Shown here one piece after another: positions 1 to 8,372 of a stretch of DNA of 64,000 nt. A program made the position numbers and the translations under genes. Position 1 is the stretch's first letter, and every line of letters begins with the position of its first letter. This DNA is from Acetobacteraceae bacterium (GTDB taxonomy: Bacteria > Pseudomonadota > Alphaproteobacteria > Acetobacterales > Acetobacteraceae). The stretch spans positions 62,001 to 126,000 of the forward strand of contig JAKFUL010000001.1 of assembly GCA_021732665.1 (NCBI GenBank), in the 5' to 3' direction. The notes under the pieces were generated by a model. It saw nothing but the letters and a program-made list of their open reading frames with translations. It did not search any database and was not told the origin of the DNA.

Positions 1-1072
1 CCAGTGCGCCGGTGGGCACCACGCCCATGGCGAAGTCCTCGCGGCGCTCGACCAGGCGTTCCCAATCCGGCGCCTCGCCCTGCTCCTGCCAGGTCTCGCC
101 CAGGACCGTGTTCCGAAACGTCTTGATGTCCTCGGGCTTGCCCTGCGCCGCCTCCCAATCGCGGGCGATCTGCTCCCAGGAGAGCCAGCCCACCGGCGAG
201 TAGAGCGCCGAGATGTGGAAGCCGATGGTGTGCGGATCCTGGCCCTCGGCCGTCGCGCGCCATTCCCCGCCACTGAGCATCGCGGTCTTGTCGTGCTCCT
301 GCATCGGATGGTCGCAGGCGGTGCAGTGATACCGCGCCGTCTCGGGCGCGCCCTTCTCCCAGAGCAGGCGCTCGAAGCGCAGCCACTGCATCTCGCCGCA
401 TTCGGTGCACGGCACGAAGAACCGCCGCTGGTCGCTCGCCAGATACTCCCGCTCGATCCGGCTGCGGCCGGCGATGGTCGGCGTGCTGACCAGGAAGGCC
501 TTGCGCCGCCAGCCGAAGGTCCGAGCGCGCGCCTCGGCGAGCGCAATGGGGTCACCCTCACCGGCGACATCGCCGGGATAGGCGTCCACCTCGTCGAGGA
601 ACAGGAACCGCGCCGTCATCGAGCGCAGCCCGACCGCGCTGTTGGCACCCGTCAGCACCAGGATGCCGCCGGGGAATTCCTTCGACAGCATGGTGTTGCC
701 GGAATCGCGCGCGCGGGCCGGGGCGACACGCTCCCGCAGCGCGGGCGTCTCCTCCAGCAGCGGGTCGATGCGCTGGCGCGAGAACCGCTTGGCCAGCTCG
801 ACGGTCGGCTGCACCGCCAGCGCGGGTGCTGGCACATGGTGCATGATGTAGCCGAGCCAGTTGTTTCCGCTTTCCGTGGCGCCGACCTGCGCCCCCTTCA
901 TGAACACGACGCGCCGCGCAGGATGGACGGCCGACAACGCGTCCATCACGTCCTTGAGGTAGGGCGTACGGCTGGTGCGCCAGGGACCGGGTTCCGCCGA
1001 TGCGCGGCTGCCAAGCATGCGATGCCGCTCGGCCCATTCCGAGACGGTGAGTTGCGGTGGCGGGCGGAGCAT
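1..1072 (-). CDS. Phage terminase large subunit, GpA family (partial)
   Basis: This is the ATPase-nuclease that packages phage DNA into proheads. The minus frame is open from 1072 to the window edge, so the C-terminal part, with the nuclease domain, is missing. Visible features are the GpA-type Walker A variant MKGAQVGATES near residue 50, a Walker B FLFLDEVDAYP near residue 150, and a downstream CTECGEMQW / HCTACDHPM four-cysteine cluster typical of the family. The start is ATG at 1072 in the LRPPPQLTVSEWAERH context; an in-frame GTG at 1093, four bases after the small-subunit stop, is an alternative. It lies directly downstream of the small subunit, the usual packaging gene order. Confidence 0.93.
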   Translation of the reverse strand, partial: MLRPPPQLTVSEWAERHRMLGSRASAEPGPWRTSRTPYLKDVMDALSAVHPARRVVFMKGAQVGATESGNNWLGYIMHHVPAPALAVQPTVELAKRFSRQRIDPLLEETPALRERVAPARARDSGNTMLSKEFPGGILVLTGANSAVGLRSMTARFLFLDEVDAYPGDVAGEGDPIALAEARARTFGWRRKAFLVSTPTIAGRSRIEREYLASDQRRFFVPCTECGEMQWLRFERLLWEKGAPETARYHCTACDHPMQEHDKTAMLSGGEWRATAEGQDPHTIGFHISALYSPVGWLSWEQIARDWEAAQGKPEDIKTFRNTVLGETWQEQGEAPDWERLVERREDFAMGVVPTGAL

Positions 1073-1097
1073 GGCGCCGACACGCCGGCGCACATGC

Positions 1098-1613
1098 TCA
1101 CGGCTGCGAAGACCGGTCCCCTCCGAGGCCTGCTGGGTCGAAGCGATCGGCCGCCTCCGTCAGCAGGTCATTGATGTGGCTCTGCAGGATGGTCTGCAGC
1201 AGATGCGGATCGACGCTGATCTCGGCGGCGATCAGGCCTGAGACGCGAGCCGGCCAGTTCAGCAGCGCGTCACGCATCGTGCTGCCGATCTCGTCGAGCG
1301 CGGCATTGGCCTCGGCAACGTCCAGCAGTCGGCGCTTGGTCTCGTCGAGCGAGAGGCGCTGCGCCTCCACCTTCAGCGCGAGCTGCGCGACCTTGAGCCG
1401 GGCGAAGGGCGTGCCCTCCGCGCCGGCGCCGCTGGCCAGGGGTGAGCGGGTGGGATCGGCGGTTTCGGTCAGGCGGCGGCGGGTCTTGTCGATGTCCCAC
1501 TGGCCGTCCGGCTCGCGGGCGATGCGGTTGGTCTGTTCTGCCTTGCGCAGGGCGGTGTCACTGACGCCGAGGCGCCGCGCGGCCTCACGGGTCGAGGAGG
1601 TCAGCTCGGGCAT
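1098..1613 (-). CDS. Phage terminase small subunit
   Basis: A 171-residue DNA-recognition subunit that would bind the packaging site and recruit the adjacent large subunit. The N-terminus (about residues 5-50, TREAARRLGVSDTALRKAE) is a winged-HTH of the Nu1/MerR kind. The middle, ARLKVAQLALKVEAQRLSLDE, is predicted coiled coil for oligomerisation. The C-terminal part resembles the region that contacts the large subunit. The stop is a few bases from the large-subunit start, so the two are co-transcribed. The N-terminal HTH is strikingly similar to that of the protein at 11203-11604. The function is inferred from position and fold pattern. Confidence 0.8.
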   Translation of the reverse strand: MPELTSSTREAARRLGVSDTALRKAEQTNRIAREPDGQWDIDKTRRRLTETADPTRSPLASGAGAEGTPFARLKVAQLALKVEAQRLSLDETKRRLLDVAEANAALDEIGSTMRDALLNWPARVSGLIAAEISVDPHLLQTILQSHINDLLTEAADRFDPAGLGGDRSSQP

Positions 1614-1655
1614 GGCGGCGACCTCCCGCCGCGCGTGGTGGCGATGCCGGCCTTC

Positions 1656-1958
1656 TCAGAGGGGACGAAGGGCGCGCTGGCGGGCGGCTTCAAAGGCGGT
1701 GATGGCAGCGGACCAATCCAGCGTGGCGCCTTCACCGAGCATCTGCACCGCCGCGAGCGTCACGCGGCGGCGCGACCAGTAGTTTCCGTCCAGCGTGGCG
1801 AGCCATCCCGCCAGCCCCTGTGCGGCGAGGGCAGCCGCAGCGGCTGCGACCTCTGCCTCGCTCGGCGGCGCTGCGCGGCCCATCGTCACGTGCCGGCCAT
1901 CCTGCGCCAGGATGATCCAGCGTCGCTCCGCGAACTTTGGCTTCTGGTCCATCTGCAT
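1656..1958 (-). CDS. Small phage protein of unknown function
   Basis: About 100 residues beginning MQMDQKPKFAERRWIILAQD; the upstream in-frame extension to 2102 crosses a repeated non-coding element and is unlikely to be translated. The sequence includes an Ala-rich helix and a segment LDGNYWSRRRVTLAAVQMLGEGA. I recognise no domain. It sits immediately upstream of the terminase pair in the same direction, so it may be a minor packaging or head gene, but that is position only. A 43-bp element shared with the gene at 3052-3288 lies just upstream. Confidence 0.6.
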   Translation of the reverse strand: MQMDQKPKFAERRWIILAQDGRHVTMGRAAPPSEAEVAAAAAALAAQGLAGWLATLDGNYWSRRRVTLAAVQMLGEGATLDWSAAITAFEAARQRALRPL

Positions 1959-1983
1959 CCCCGTCTCGGCGGGGCGTGATGCC

Positions 1984-2026
1984 CTGCGCGTAACGGACGA
2001 TTCGCGCTGTGTCGGGGCGCAGCCAA
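1984..2026 (-). promoter_or_regulatory. 43-bp upstream element, copy A
   Basis: This segment matches positions 3322-3364 at 34 of 43 bases without gaps. On the minus strand both copies begin TTGGCT and share the block ACAGCGCGAAT. Each copy lies roughly 25-75 bases upstream of a short minus-strand phage gene (starts 1958 and 3288), as expected for a shared promoter or operator. TTGGCT could be a -35 hexamer with GAATCG 17 bases on, but the -10 match is poor. Confidence 0.5.
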
Positions 2027-2098
2027 CTCGATAAGGCGCCGGGAATCTGATTGATCCCCGGCGCTCCCGATCATGTTCAGTGGCGTGGCTGAGATGCT

Positions 2099-2956
2099 TC
2101 ACTCCGCCAGGGCGTAGACGGTGAAGGAACCCTTCGCGCCCGTCTTGTTCGGGCCGACCATCCGCTCGCGCGACTTCACCTCGACCGCGTGGCCCTTCTT
2201 CTTCAGCCCGGCGAAGAACCCGCGCACCGTGTGCTGCGCCCAGCCCGTGGCCTCGGCGATCTGCGCGACCGTCGCCCCCTCAGGCCGGCGCAGCATGGTC
2301 AGGACCTGCTCCTGCTTGGTGCCCTCGCGCGGCTTGCGCGGCGCGCCGGGTTCGCGGGCGATCCGGGCGGGCTTGCCGGCGAGCAGCGTGCGCAGGGCTT
2401 CCATCGGCGCGTCCAGGGCGCCGATCATGTCGCTCTCGCGGTTCGCCTCGTCATCCCAGGCGGCGAGGATCGCCGCGGCGGCGTCGCGCAGGTTGGCGCG
2501 TGGCGTGGCGGCGGGCGCCGCGAGGGCCTGGTCGAGCATGGCGATCTCCTCCGTCAGGGGCGCGGCCTGGGCGGGCTCGGCGGCTGGCGCGGGGCTTTCC
2601 CCCGGCGTGGTGCCGGGCGCCACCGTGCGCGCCGTGTCGGGCACGCTGCCCTCGATGCCGGAGCAGTCGGGCTCGCCGGGCTGCGCGTCGCCCTCGTTCG
2701 GGTCGATGCCGATGGCGCGAAGCCCCTCGTCGGTGATGCGCGCCACGATCCAGGTGCCGTCGTCATCCTGCCGCCAGCGCAGCCCGACATGCTCCCGCGG
2801 GGCGTTGATCTCGGTGAGCAGGTTGTTCTTGATCAGGCTGCGGAAGACCGCGTTGCGGGCCGCGAACGGCAGGGTCTTCGGCGCACGGGCGAGGCCCATC
2901 TCGTGCTGCGCCGCGGCGCTCAGGATCACGCGCTGGGTGTCGGAAAGCTTCGTCAT
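2099..2956 (-). CDS. DUF3489-domain protein
   Basis: A 285-residue protein. Residues about 1-85 look like a small globular DNA-binding-like domain (SDTQRVILSAAAQHEMG). An Ala/Pro-rich linker follows, and the last about 75 residues match the DUF3489 pattern: EGTKQEQVLTMLRRPEGATV, then a recognition-helix-like AEATGWAQHTVRGFFAG. DUF3489 is thought to be a winged-helix module common in alphaproteobacterial phages and plasmids; no biochemical role is established. It lies between the methyltransferases and the terminase genes, all in one direction, so a late-gene or modification regulator is possible (inference). Confidence 0.75.
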   Translation of the reverse strand: MTKLSDTQRVILSAAAQHEMGLARAPKTLPFAARNAVFRSLIKNNLLTEINAPREHVGLRWRQDDDGTWIVARITDEGLRAIGIDPNEGDAQPGEPDCSGIEGSVPDTARTVAPGTTPGESPAPAAEPAQAAPLTEEIAMLDQALAAPAATPRANLRDAAAAILAAWDDEANRESDMIGALDAPMEALRTLLAGKPARIAREPGAPRKPREGTKQEQVLTMLRRPEGATVAQIAEATGWAQHTVRGFFAGLKKKGHAVEVKSRERMVGPNKTGAKGSFTVYALAE

Positions 2957-3051
2957 CGTGGTGGTCTCCGGTTGCGGGTGCCGGTCATCGGCCCCTACTG
3001 CCGGGAGCCCCGCCGGCGTCGCCGATCGGGGCGGAGCGGGAGTGGCCCGCG

Positions 3052-3288
3052 TCAGGCTTCGTATTCGCCGCGGCGGAAGTGCTGGTCCGCGATGTCCTTC
3101 AGCTTCGCGGTGGCATCCGAAAGCCAGGCTGCTTCACCCCAGAGCACCGTCTCGGGGTCAGCGCCGAAATGGTCTGCGCTGGCCTGCTGCAGTTCGGCGA
3201 GGAGGGCGTCGAATTCGGCCTTCTTCGCCAGGAAGGCTGCGAGGCTGTTTTCCTGGTTGCGGGTGGCGCGGGCTTCGCGGTCGGTCAT
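3052..3288 (-). CDS. Small helical phage protein
   Basis: A 78-residue acidic protein starting MTDREARATRNQENSLAAF and mostly predicted helix (AFLAKKAEFDALLAELQQAS). The start at 3288 is chosen because the upstream extension runs into the 43-bp repeat shared with the gene at 1656-1958. No recognised family. It lies between the DUF3489 gene and a methyltransferase gene in the same direction. Confidence 0.6.
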   Translation of the reverse strand: MTDREARATRNQENSLAAFLAKKAEFDALLAELQQASADHFGADPETVLWGEAAWLSDATAKLKDIADQHFRRGEYEA

Positions 3289-3321
3289 GGTCGTCTCCGT
3301 CGTGGTGCAGGGCGGGGTGCT

Positions 3322-3364
3322 CTGCGTGTGACGGACCATTCGCGCTGTGCCGCGCACGAGCCAA
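3322..3364 (-). promoter_or_regulatory. 43-bp upstream element, copy B
   Basis: Second copy of the element at 1984-2026 (34 of 43 bases identical). It sits 34-76 bases upstream of the ATG at 3288, the same relative position as copy A to its gene. It could be a promoter or a binding site for an element-encoded regulator; which one cannot be told from the sequence. Confidence 0.5.
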
Positions 3365-3388
3365 GCAAGATGCAGCGTTATCTTGTTG

Positions 3389-4642
3389 CTATGATTCGGC
3401 TTTCTCGATCATCAATCGCGCCGCGGCGACAGCGGCAAAGATGCGATCATCACCCTCCAGAACCGCGGCTTCGCCGGTCGTCTCCTGCCAGCGGCGCACG
3501 ATGACGTCGGCATAGGCGGGATCGATCTCCAGCAGCACGGCGCGCCGCCCCGTGCGCTCCGCCGCGATCATGGTGGTGCCCGAGCCACCGAAGCAGTCCA
3601 GCACCGTGTCACGCGGCTTGCTGCTGTTGCGGATGGCACGCTCGACCAGCGCGACCGGCTTCATGGTGGGATGCAGGTCGTTGCGCGCCGGCTTGTCGAA
3701 GTGCCAGACATTCCCCTGGTCGCGCGCGCCGCACCAGTAGTGCTGGGCGCCGGCCTTCCATCCGTAGAGCATGGCCTCGAACTGCTGGTGGTAGTCGGCG
3801 CGCCCGAGGGCGAAGGTGTTCTTCGCCCAGATGATGGTGCTCGACCACTTGCCGCCCGCCTCCTGCCAGACGCGATGCAGCGTCGGCCATTCGGAGGAGG
3901 ACATGCAGACGTAGCAGGCGCCCTTTGTGACCGAGAGCAGATTGGCCAGTGCCGGCCGCAGGAACTCGGGAAAGCCACCGCCGAGGGCGTCATTGGCGAT
4001 GGTCATCTTCGCAGCCGTGCCGCCCTCGTAAGCCACGTTGTAGGGCGGATCGACGAAACCCATGTCGGCCAGGTGGGCGGTTCCGAGGGCGCGCTGCACG
4101 TCGATCAGCTTCGTCGCGTCGCCGCACAGCAGACGATGCTCGCCGCAGCGCCAGAGGTCGCCGGTCCGGCTGACCGGCAACACCGGCGGCGGCGGTGCAT
4201 CATCGGCATCATCGCCGAGGCCGGCATCGGCCGCGGCCAGCAGCCGATCGAGCTCCATGCCGGAGAAGCCGAGCACGTCCAGGTCGACCACCGCCTCGTC
4301 GCGGATGCGGGCGATCTCAGCGGCCAGCAGCGCCTCGTCCCAGCCGGAGTTCAGCGCGATCTGGTTGTCGGCCAGGCGTAGCGCACGTGCCTGCGCGGGA
4401 GAGAGATGGCCGAGCCGCAGCACCGGCACCGAGGCGAGCCCGAGCTGCTTCGCCGCCATGACGCGGCCATGGCCGGCGATGAGCACGCCCTCTGCGTCGA
4501 CCAGCACCGGGTTTACAAAGCCGAACTCGGCGATGGACGCCGCGATCTGCGCCACCTGCGATGGCGAATGCGTGCGCGCGTTCTCGGCGTAGGGGACCAG
4601 CGCTGCCACCGGCATGGCGGAGACCACGAGATCAGGCTGCAT
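3389..4642 (-). CDS. ParB-domain DNA methyltransferase (DPPY type)
   Basis: A 417-residue fusion. Residues about 8-100 are a ParB/Srx-like domain with the signature LIAGHGRVMAAKQLG. The second half is an amino-DNA methyltransferase with motif IV DPPYNVAY first and the AdoMet-binding motif I CFGGSGTTMIAAERTGR near the C-terminus, a beta-class circular order that methylates adenine N6 or cytosine N4. The ATG at 4642 overlaps the previous methyltransferase gene by 11 bases, implying translational coupling. No restriction nuclease is adjacent, so these are orphan phage methylases that may guard the phage genome against host restriction (inference). Confidence 0.9.
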   Translation of the reverse strand: MQPDLVVSAMPVAALVPYAENARTHSPSQVAQIAASIAEFGFVNPVLVDAEGVLIAGHGRVMAAKQLGLASVPVLRLGHLSPAQARALRLADNQIALNSGWDEALLAAEIARIRDEAVVDLDVLGFSGMELDRLLAAADAGLGDDADDAPPPPVLPVSRTGDLWRCGEHRLLCGDATKLIDVQRALGTAHLADMGFVDPPYNVAYEGGTAAKMTIANDALGGGFPEFLRPALANLLSVTKGACYVCMSSSEWPTLHRVWQEAGGKWSSTIIWAKNTFALGRADYHQQFEAMLYGWKAGAQHYWCGARDQGNVWHFDKPARNDLHPTMKPVALVERAIRNSSKPRDTVLDCFGGSGTTMIAAERTGRRAVLLEIDPAYADVIVRRWQETTGEAAVLEGDDRIFAAVAAARLMIEKAES

Positions 4643-6098
4643 CGGCGGTGACCTCCATCCGCGCCGTAGCCACGGCGTCGTATTCGCGGCCATCATCCGC
4701 CAGCGTTACCGGCAGGTCGGGATGCAGCATCCGCCATCGGGCGACCGCCAGGTCGACATAGGCGGGCGCCAGCTCGATCGCCCGTACGCGGCGGCCGGTG
4801 CGTTGGCCCGCCAGGATGGTCGTGCCGCTGCCGCCGAAGGGCTCGAACACCGCATCGCCCTCGTCGGTGTAGGTGCGCATGAGGAACTCCGGCAGCACGA
4901 CCGGGAACACCGCGGGGTGCTCGGTCTCGATGCCACGGCCCTTGTGGCGGGTAAGGCGCAGCACGTTGTCGGGGATGCGGAAGTCCTGCACCGGCAGGCC
5001 GGCATGCTGGTATTCCGAGATGGTCCCATCGGCGGCGCGCAGCCCGCTGCCCTTGTTCGGCGTACCGGCCCATTTGCAGGGGACGATCTTATTCGCCTGG
5101 CGGGCCTGGCGGTTGAAGTGGAAGACGAACTCGAAGGCAGGTGCGAGCCGGCCATTCCAGTCACCCGGCAGCCCGGGTCCCTGGTCCCAGGTGTATAGGC
5201 CGAAGCGCCGCCAGCCGCGGGCGCGCATCCAGTCGAGCCAGCCGGACCAATAGGGCTGCCATTCATTGTCGCGGTGGATCAGGCCGAGGTTCACCAGCAC
5301 CTGGCCGTGCGGCCGCATGGCCGCGTCGAGGTGCTGGAACACACCCTGCATCAGGGCGTCCCAATCCGTACCGCCGCCGGTGGTGTAGTCTCGCTGATTT
5401 CCGTAGGGCGGGCTGGTGAACAGCAGCGCCGCGCGGTCGTCGCCCATCACGCGCGCCACGCTGGCGGCGTCGGTGCTGTCGCCGCAGAGCAGGCGGTGCT
5501 CGCCCAGCAGCCAGAGGTCGCCGGGACGCGTGACGGCCTGGCGCGGCGGCTCCGGATCGGCATCGGCGAGGTCGTCTGCCGTCTCCTCCGTATCCGCCGC
5601 GCCACTCGCGCCGTCCCCCTCGGGGGCATCCGCGGACAGAGCCTCGGGCGCGTCGCCGTCGGACACGGCATCTCCAGCCGCCGCGAGGATGTCCGCGAGC
5701 TCATCCGCCGAGAAGCCGAGCGCACCGAGGTCGATGTCCTGCACCGCCTGCACCGCGGCGAGCGCATCGCGCAGCAGCGCCTGGTCCCAGGACGCATTCT
5801 CCGCGATACGGTTATCGGCGAGCCGCAGCGCCTCCTTTTGCGCGGCGGAGAGGTGCCGCAGCACGATCACCGGCACCTTGGCCATGCCGAGCGCAGACGC
5901 CGCCTCGAGGCGCCCGTGGCCGGCGATCAGAACGCCGTCCTCATCAACCAGCAGCGGGTTGGTGAAGCCGAAGGCCAGCATGCTGGCCTTGATCTGCTCC
6001 AGCTGCGCGGCGCTGTGCACGCGGGCGTTGCCGGCATGCGGGCGCAGCTCCGGCACCGGACGCAGCAGGATTTTCGCCGCCATCCAGGGGAGCGTCAT
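4632..6098 (-). CDS. ParB-domain DNA methyltransferase (SPPY type)
   Basis: A 488-residue paralogue of the downstream gene. The N-terminal ParB-like domain has LIAGHGRLEAASALG. A long acidic linker (about residues 140-190, rich in Asp, Glu and Ala) leads to a methyltransferase with motif IV FTSPPYGNQRDY and motif I PFGGSGTTILAGQRTGR, the beta-class order. SPPY often marks N4-cytosine or N6-adenine enzymes. The start at 6098 is chosen because the upstream extension crosses repeated TGCAAACC motifs. Two adjacent overlapping fusions with different catalytic tetrapeptides suggest two different methylation specificities. Confidence 0.9.
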   Translation of the reverse strand: MTLPWMAAKILLRPVPELRPHAGNARVHSAAQLEQIKASMLAFGFTNPLLVDEDGVLIAGHGRLEAASALGMAKVPVIVLRHLSAAQKEALRLADNRIAENASWDQALLRDALAAVQAVQDIDLGALGFSADELADILAAAGDAVSDGDAPEALSADAPEGDGASGAADTEETADDLADADPEPPRQAVTRPGDLWLLGEHRLLCGDSTDAASVARVMGDDRAALLFTSPPYGNQRDYTTGGGTDWDALMQGVFQHLDAAMRPHGQVLVNLGLIHRDNEWQPYWSGWLDWMRARGWRRFGLYTWDQGPGLPGDWNGRLAPAFEFVFHFNRQARQANKIVPCKWAGTPNKGSGLRAADGTISEYQHAGLPVQDFRIPDNVLRLTRHKGRGIETEHPAVFPVVLPEFLMRTYTDEGDAVFEPFGGSGTTILAGQRTGRRVRAIELAPAYVDLAVARWRMLHPDLPVTLADDGREYDAVATARMEVTADAA

Positions 6099-6457
6099 CG
6101 GGCCATCCGGATCTGGGAGTGGGTGCAAACCATGCGGCCCGCGGGTGCAAACCTGGCGCGGCATGGTTTGCGGGCTATCTGTTTGATCGCACGGGGAAAG
6201 GCTGCAAACTGCAACCCTGTTTTATGGCCTGGCGCTAGCGACCTAGCGCGCTTCCGCCCCCCGCATACAGCGGGGCCAGGAAGGACCCTGCGGCTCGAGA
6301 GCCACAGTGGCTGATCAGAGGTCGAGTGGCTCGGGAGCCACGAGCGGCAGCCGCAATTCAACGACTATCGAGAGATTACCCGATGTGAGTTTCAGGCATC
6401 AACACGACATTCTTTCGCTGCACTTCCTTCTTTCTCGCTTGGTCGTTTGGCAAACCT
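6099..6457. other. Intergenic region with hairpins and TGCAAACC motifs
   Basis: No convincing gene. It holds direct copies of TGCAAACC near 6122 and 6142 with an inverted copy near 6165, close upstream of the methyltransferase start, so these could be operator half-sites. Further right are two hairpins built from the same arms: AGCCAC/GTGGCT at 6300-6312 and GTGGCTC/GAGCCAC at 6326-6341. The second could end transcription of the minus-strand gene that stops at 6458, although no T-run follows. Confidence 0.45.
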
Positions 6458-7171
6458 TTAAGCGAAGAGGTCGTCCTGGTCCTTCGATGGACGGCGATGC
6501 TTGGCGCGATGCTCCGCGCGCGTCTTTGCGAAGTTCTCCGCCATGAGGATCGCGTGAGCATCTGCGAATGTCTGTAGCATCGCCCGTGCGTCGTCCTCGC
6601 CGGGCATCGGCAGATCGCCGATTGCATATGGCTTCACCACACGACCACCGCCCTCGATGGGCTGGCCTAGGTCAAGGATGGTGAGCCCTACGTCCTCGAA
6701 GTCGCTGTCTCGCGCCTTCAGCAGGAAAAGGCGCTGGAGCATTCCAAGCTGTGCCAGCGAGGGCGCTGCGCCACGGCGCGTTTGGAGCCAGAACAGGCTC
6801 GCCTTGCCATCTTCGACCGCCAAGAGGTCTGCCGCGATTCTCACTCCGAAGCCAGCAAGGAAATCGAAGAGCCAATTGGGCGCATCGTGAGCGCCGATGG
6901 TGCGGTTGACGTGGTGGTGCCAAACGGCTTCGACGATCTCCGCATTCGCATCCCTCCCGAGAGGCCTGCTTGCTCGTCGCACGTCGCGAAGCAGAACCTC
7001 CAAGGGGAGATCCCGGGTCAGCGCGAAGCGGGCAGCTGTGCGCGCCGGGTCATTCGAGAATGCGGCTGGGCCGCCAAGCAGCCAGCGCCGATATGACTTC
7101 GCCATATTCTCAGGTGTGTTTGCCGGAAAACGAACGAGGTCATGAGCGGGGGGGACGGGGAATCGCTTCAT
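6458..7171 (-). CDS. Unknown protein beside Panacea/GepA gene
   Basis: A 237-residue protein starting MKRFPVPPAHDLVRF; the start at 7171 excludes a low-similarity extension. It has a conserved-looking core (WLFDFLAGFGVRIAADLL, LFWLQTRRG) and a basic, Asp-ending tail (HRRPSKDQDDLFA). I recognise no family. It follows the DUF4065 gene at 7276-7779 by about 100 bases in the same direction. Panacea-domain proteins are antitoxins that pair with many unrelated toxins, so this is a candidate toxin, but nothing in its sequence proves it. Confidence 0.65.
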   Translation of the reverse strand: MKRFPVPPAHDLVRFPANTPENMAKSYRRWLLGGPAAFSNDPARTAARFALTRDLPLEVLLRDVRRASRPLGRDANAEIVEAVWHHHVNRTIGAHDAPNWLFDFLAGFGVRIAADLLAVEDGKASLFWLQTRRGAAPSLAQLGMLQRLFLLKARDSDFEDVGLTILDLGQPIEGGGRVVKPYAIGDLPMPGEDDARAMLQTFADAHAILMAENFAKTRAEHRAKHRRPSKDQDDLFA

Positions 7172-7275
7172 GCAACAAGGCCTAGCACGGAGTCGTGTTC
7201 TTCGCGCAAGCCCTCTTTTGTTCGGTGCCAGCACAGGAGCGGCGACCGGCCCAAGTACTTGCAGTTGGGCCTGGT

Positions 7276-7779
7276 TTATGAAGCGGTTTGCGTCGCAGCG
7301 ATTCGCTCGAAGTGGCGCCGAATCGCCTCGTGCGAGATGCGCATCCCAAGAGTTACCCGTCCGCCAGGCGAGTTCCACACGATGTCCCACGGGCCGCCTG
7401 GTGCATGGGTCATTTCTGACAGTTCGAAAGCATGGAGATGTCCATACGCGGCGAGAATATTCGAGAGGAAACGTCGTACATCTTCGGTAATTTCTGGCTT
7501 TACGATCTCTCTAGTCTGCTTGACAGGATCGAAACGCTCAGCGCGGCGGGTTACGGGCTGCGAGCCCGAGTCGCGTAGACTTTCCCACACGGATCGTAAT
7601 ACAGGTCCATCTTTCCAGGCTTCGAATTCCTGCTTCACTAAAGGCTTACCGTGCTTCGCGCAGTACCATCCGTGAGCGTAGTAGATGATTTTATGGACTG
7701 CCATGTGCGTGAGCGATGCTCCGCTTTCAGCAGCGAGATCGAGCAGGGCATTCGCGACTGCACGTGCGTCGTATGTCAA
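7276..7779 (-). CDS. Panacea-domain protein (DUF4065, GepA/SocA-like)
   Basis: A 167-residue protein with the family's landmarks: MTYDARAVANALLDLA at the start, HKIIYYAHGWYCAKHGKPL near residue 30, and FEAWKDGPVLRSVW near residue 55. The family includes phage-associated GepA proteins and the SocA proteolytic adaptor/antitoxin, and acts as a general antitoxin domain in toxin-antitoxin pairs. The start is TTG at 7779, overlapping the stop of the upstream gene (TTGA), so it is translated as part of the phage operon. Its likely partner is the unknown gene downstream (inference). Confidence 0.82.
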   Translation of the reverse strand: MTYDARAVANALLDLAAESGASLTHMAVHKIIYYAHGWYCAKHGKPLVKQEFEAWKDGPVLRSVWESLRDSGSQPVTRRAERFDPVKQTREIVKPEITEDVRRFLSNILAAYGHLHAFELSEMTHAPGGPWDIVWNSPGGRVTLGMRISHEAIRRHFERIAATQTAS

Positions 7780-8372
7780 GTCTGCCCTCCCTCGTTGATT
7801 GCTGGCGTCCTCGTGCGGGGGTAGGGCGCGGACCTGGAGGCGCTGTCAAGCCCATAGTGGGCTGCCAGCACGCCCAGCGCCGCGACCAGCATCCCCTGCG
7901 CCTGCGTCGCCGGCACTGTCCGGCCACCCCAGCCCTGCCGCATCGCCCATTCCCGGACCGAGCACTCCAATCCGACAACATGCCAGACGCAGCTACCGGC
8001 CGCGCTGTCGGAGCCGCCGAGCACCTCCATGGTGGATGCGACCCTGTCCCTGGCCGCGATCTGCTGTTCCGTGATGCAGTCGCCTCTTCCACCCACGATC
8101 CGGATCAGCGGCATGGCGCGAAGGCCGTCCAGCATGGCGGCGCGGAACTGACGCCGGAAAATCCCGCCTGCCTCGAACATTTCGGCGGTGATGGTGCCGT
8201 TGGCCTGCATGGCGCCCAGCGTGTCCACAGCCCGGCGATGGGCGACCGGCACGCCCGTTTCCGGATCGGCGGTCCGCACCGCCTCCCCGAAGCCACCATG
8301 CTGGAGCCGCCACTTCGAGGGGCCGATCGACTCCTTGGGCTTCGTGGACTTCGCCTTCCGCTTACCGGCCAT
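7776..8372 (-). CDS. DUF6456-like phage protein
   Basis: A 198-residue protein starting MAGKRKAKSTKPKESI, a basic tail, followed by an all-helical C-terminal domain. The segment VRTADPETGVPVAHRRAVDT and the later CSVREWAMRQGWGGRTV / VLAAHYGL pattern fit the DUF6456 helical domain seen in alphaproteobacterial phages and HTH proteins. The start at 8372 overlaps the end of the small upstream gene. Part of its C-terminal domain is found again, broken, at 39.3-39.55 kb. The role is unknown; the basic N-terminus and fold hint at DNA binding. Confidence 0.7.
   Translation of the reverse strand: MAGKRKAKSTKPKESIGPSKWRLQHGGFGEAVRTADPETGVPVAHRRAVDTLGAMQANGTITAEMFEAGGIFRRQFRAAMLDGLRAMPLIRIVGGRGDCITEQQIAARDRVASTMEVLGGSDSAAGSCVWHVVGLECSVREWAMRQGWGGRTVPATQAQGMLVAALGVLAAHYGLDSASRSAPYPRTRTPAINEGGQT

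Noticed and set aside
2121-3515. Long plus-strand open frames opposite DUF3489 and neighbours
   Set aside because: They are antisense frames kept open by high GC; the minus-strand genes have family matches and coupled starts.
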